NCBI GenBank assembly: GCA_905182995.1
Contig: CAJJDP010000022.1
Coordinates: forward strand, 128,986 to 192,985
DNA from: Paramecium octaurelia
Taxonomy: Eukaryota > Ciliophora > Oligohymenophorea > Peniculida > Parameciidae
Direction: 5' to 3'
Length of the DNA: 64,000 nucleotides
In this document: positions 60,635 to 64,000 of the stretch, in pieces
Position numbering within the stretch: the first letter of the stretch is position 1
How the letters are laid out: every line of letters starts with the position of its first letter
Position numbers and translations under genes: made by a program
The notes under the pieces: generated by a model
Database searches by the model: none
The model's input: only the letters and a program-made list of their open reading frames with translations
What the model was told of the DNA's origin: nothing

Positions 60635-63600
60635 TCATAATGAATCAATTCTCATTTTTATCTGCTCTATAACTTTTGCGTCATACAATTCATCATCCCT
60701 CAGGTTTCTATAATCATTCTATTAATATTAATGATTTGAGTACTTCAAACGCCTATCTAAACTGATTTATTAATGAGCTGGTAGATTATTAATCATACTT
60801 CAACTTTTTGAGAGCATCAAACAAAATTAAAATCTATTGTATTAATTGCAATTTATAAGTCTGAATTTATTCGATTTACAAATGTTTATAAAAGGGATTA
60901 TTTACAATTTAGAAGTGCTCCAAATAATGTTTGACATAGATCTTGGCCAAATCAATCTCTCTGATGTCATGACTCAACAAAATCTCAAAGAATAACCAAG
61001 TTGACAGTTGAGTAATCTTTTACTCCTGACACTCCTTTGTATTAATCAACTCTATCGTCTAAGTCATTTTCGGCAATTAAATGTATTTATTGCTATTGAT
61101 TAGATTCTCAAAAAGCAATTTCATCTAAATATCTCAATTAAATATTCATACTTATCTTTTGAGCATGTCAGTGGGCCATTCTTCAGATTCCTCATAAGAA
61201 CTTTTCAGAAAATTTATCCATAATTATTCAACAGTCTCTTGTGTGCATATTTAATCCCCTTAAGAGTGCTCCAAGTAATCTAGACATAGTAATTAACCAA
61301 AGTAGACGTTGTTGTCTTCAAAGAATTGCAGAATAATCTTGCAGTCTAAAATTTCTATAAGTATTTTCCTCTTTTCTGTATGATAACCTATGATGAATAA
61401 TGTAACATATTTTTACTTTAATTTTCATCCTCATTAGATATAACGAAATCATACATGATGTCTTACAGAAATAGTTATTTGCTAAGATCTTATGCTTGTT
61501 TTTCGATTTCATTAATATCAATACCTAAAGTATTCCTATGAAAAGTTCTGATGAATTCTTATGCCTTGTTTACATACCTTAATCTCTTATTAATGGGCAA
61601 TTTAACTTGTATGTCCTCTAAATTCATTTCTGGACATTAACTTAACGAAAATTGTGCTAGTTTAAGCAGGATTTGAATCAATTATGGATACACTTCATGA
61701 TTGCCTTTCACAGCTTTGGCTAAGAATTGTTTCTTCTAGAGTTATAATTTCTCCAAGTCATTGTTGCATTATAAATCCATTTCTGGATTGTAATCGATGT
61801 ATTAAATGAATTCTTTCAATTAATATTTTATTATATTGTTAGCAATTGCTTCAGTTGCTTTGATGAGTTTAAACTGGTTTAAGAGTTGAAGAGATTCGAT
61901 TAGAATTTCCTTTACTTAAGCCTTACTCAACCCCTTGGGAGGATTCAAATAGTATAAAATTAGATTGGTGAATTGCTGGATTAAATCCATAATGCAATTA
62001 CAATATTCATTGTTTGATTGATCCTTTTCTTATTATTGACATTTCTAAGCGAGAAATTGTACATAGAATTTGAAAGTGGCAAAAGGATACATGTAATTTT
62101 TAAAGCATTGAGTCAAGTAGGAGTGATCTATGAGGATGGTTACTTCTTCTATCAATTTCAATGCCTCCAGTAATTAGTCTTGCAATTCTGGTTACAAATC
62201 CTTATAATAGAGGAAGATTTCTTTCTTCTCAAGCACTTTATCAATAGTAATTTAAGGAGTCTTGGACAATTTTAGGATCCTCTTAATTTTTTCATGTATC
62301 TACTCATTTGGATTAAGTTTGATCAAATCTAATTAGTCAATGAGAACTCTTACTTTTTTAGGCAGCAAATGTCAATATTTCATCGAATAGGTTTTACACA
62401 AGACTGATCTTAAAATCTGAATCTTTAAAGAAATCAGGAAAATGATAATTCATATATTAAGCAGTCTCTCTGAATTTTGTTTTATCGCTTTTAATAATAT
62501 GTATCATTAATTATTTTAATGTCAAATTTCCAACAGTGTCACCACTTAGAACACTTTTAATTGATAATTCGAATAATTAAGTTTTGTTTTGAAAGCTGTT
62601 AATAATATTCCTGATGCCTTACAATTCTCCAAAGAAATAAATCAAAAATTATAGCAGTTATTTAATTTGTTTGCAATAGAAGTAAAGCACTTTCATTTAA
62701 TTCTAATTTAGATATAATATTTACATATTCTACATCCACATTCACACTAACAGCCAATGATTGATCTGAATAGTTTGTGCTTCTTGAAATGTCTAATCTA
62801 GTGCTTTATTCGAATGTTTCATAGATGTACTTACTGAATCCATTCTTATAATTCTAAAATTGGTTTTATTCTTCAATCTATAGGTCGTGTCTTTGATTCT
62901 TAACTTGTTGATAGTAATTAGGTTCATTCTCAAATAATTTAATTAATTTTTCAATCTATTTGAATACAGTTTGTAATTATAAGAGTGAGTAACTCTCAAT
63001 AGGTTTATTGCATTCTAAGTTATAGACTTTTTCATTGATGAATTTCTTGGTTGTAAGGGGAGCAATGATTTTCCAAATTAAAGAAGTTGTGCTTGATACT
63101 TTCTTAGATTTTTGATTTCTATCTTCACTAAGTAATGAACGCTTAATCAAGGCATAATACGCTTTGAGTGCTTTCTCTTTGATTATAGACCCTTTGCGAA
63201 CATAAACTAGACCAGTAACCCAGATTGGAATCTTTTCATTGTCATCGAAAAACTTTTGAATGTTTTCTGAATAGTGTATTCTTTGATATGCCTTCTGTAA
63301 GTCTAATTAAAATTGATGTTGAAGTTCAACATTGATATAAAAATTCTATTCTTCTTGAATTACGATTTGCAATATTTAGGCACAACTCTCTTCAATTCCA
63401 AATGCTCTGACCAATTTTTCAAGTGGGAAATCAGCATCTACTTAATCGATAAAATCGTAATGTGTCACTTTGATGGCAGTGAAGAAACAATCAATTGGTC
63501 TCATTCTGACAATGAATTCAATAGTGTGATCAGCAATGCAGATGAAATGTTCAGGTAGATTATAAAGTTAAGATTCATTAATATCAAAATGATTGAACAA

Positions 63601-64000
63601 TCGATTCACAGTCATCTTCCCAATATTATAAGTGCTTTTTGGAATTCCATGACCATTTTGACCATGAAGATCGATTTTTTCAATTGCATCCTTTGAAGTA
63701 TCTCTATATATGGAATACTATATCTAATTATATTAATTGTATTTTGCGATCTGCTGTTCTAGATTTCTAAAGTATTGGATATGTGCCATATCAAGAAATT
63801 GTGCAATGATATAGTTGTCTAAATGAAATAGTGAAAGTTATTCCTCTTTGTATACTGATTTGAGAATTTGGTTTTATTGGATTGTCAACATTTCCTTCTA
63901 TTTGTATTGTGTTCTACTCTCATCCAAACATACTCCATAAGGAATTACTGTGTCTATTTTCATATAGGGATTTTTGATCTGGATAACCTAGAATTCTGGT
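60635..64000 (-). CDS. Nup155/Nup170-like nucleoporin, 5' truncated
   Basis: The frame enters from the right edge, so the N-terminus is missing. Beta-propeller-type sequence leads to NLPEHFICIADHTIEFIVRM followed by RPIDCFF, matching the LRPVD point of Nup155, then FGIEESCAQILQI. A later block, SLIWKIIAPL...IESYSLLQLQTVFKQIEKL, matches the RLLxxIW...LLxxVLxxL region. The rest is alpha-solenoid. An intron of 25 nt near the end gives NDYRNLRDDELYDAKVIEQI and TGA at 60635-60637. Other introns are likely. Nup155 is a scaffold of the inner ring of the nuclear pore; ciliates keep distinct pores in the two nuclei, and which pore this serves is unknown. Confidence 0.75.

Overview
The window reads as somatic (macronuclear) DNA of a Paramecium-type ciliate, close to P. 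tetraurelia. TAA and TAG occur throughout conserved domains where glutamine is expected, and every confidently read gene ends at TGA. Introns are 20-34 nt long with GTA...TAG (sometimes AAG or CAG) ends. The DNA is very AT-rich and genes are packed with gaps of often only 20-200 bp. Translations that treat TAA/TAG as stops give only fragments, so the genes below were read with the ciliate code and joined across the tiny introns by hand. // Layout. 1-12 kb, mostly + strand: a left-truncated USP deubiquitinase, a coiled-coil protein, ribosomal protein uS14/RPS29, a dual-specificity phosphatase, a gene-poor 2.6 kb stretch, a pseudophosphatase, a DNase II and a small CC-anchored-type protein. 12.6-20.9 kb: one 2740-residue lectin/Cys-rich/beta-helix/multi-TM surface protein. 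21-37 kb: a minus-strand block broken by CCT5 (+). It holds a basic/acidic protein, coiled-coil proteins, a CxxC protein, a two-TM Cache receptor, an ankyrin-AGC kinase, XAP5/FAM50 and small proteins. 36.9-42.1 kb: a spartin/senescence-domain protein, a small membrane protein on the minus strand, FKBP-TPR, PARG and a Cys-rich surface protein. 42-50 kb: a TPR protein, a QDPR-like reductase, tRNA-Met(CAT), complex I NDUFA9 and a soluble hybrid histidine kinase. 50.8-64 kb: coiled-coil protein, cAMP-receptor-like GPCR, cyclic-nucleotide phosphodiesterase, two unknowns, an LRR protein, a Cdc20/Cdh1 APC/C activator and a right-truncated Nup155/170. // Functionally this is a normal mix of housekeeping genes (ribosome, chaperonin, complex I, nuclear pore, cell cycle) and signalling/surface genes. 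No mobile element, CRISPR array or virus-like region was seen. The most notable observations are several introns whose length is a multiple of three with no in-frame TGA, two divergent gene pairs whose start codons are only 7 bp apart, an enzyme-dead phosphatase, a Cache receptor with no output domain lying beside an ankyrin-AGC kinase, and a GPCR lying beside a phosphodiesterase.
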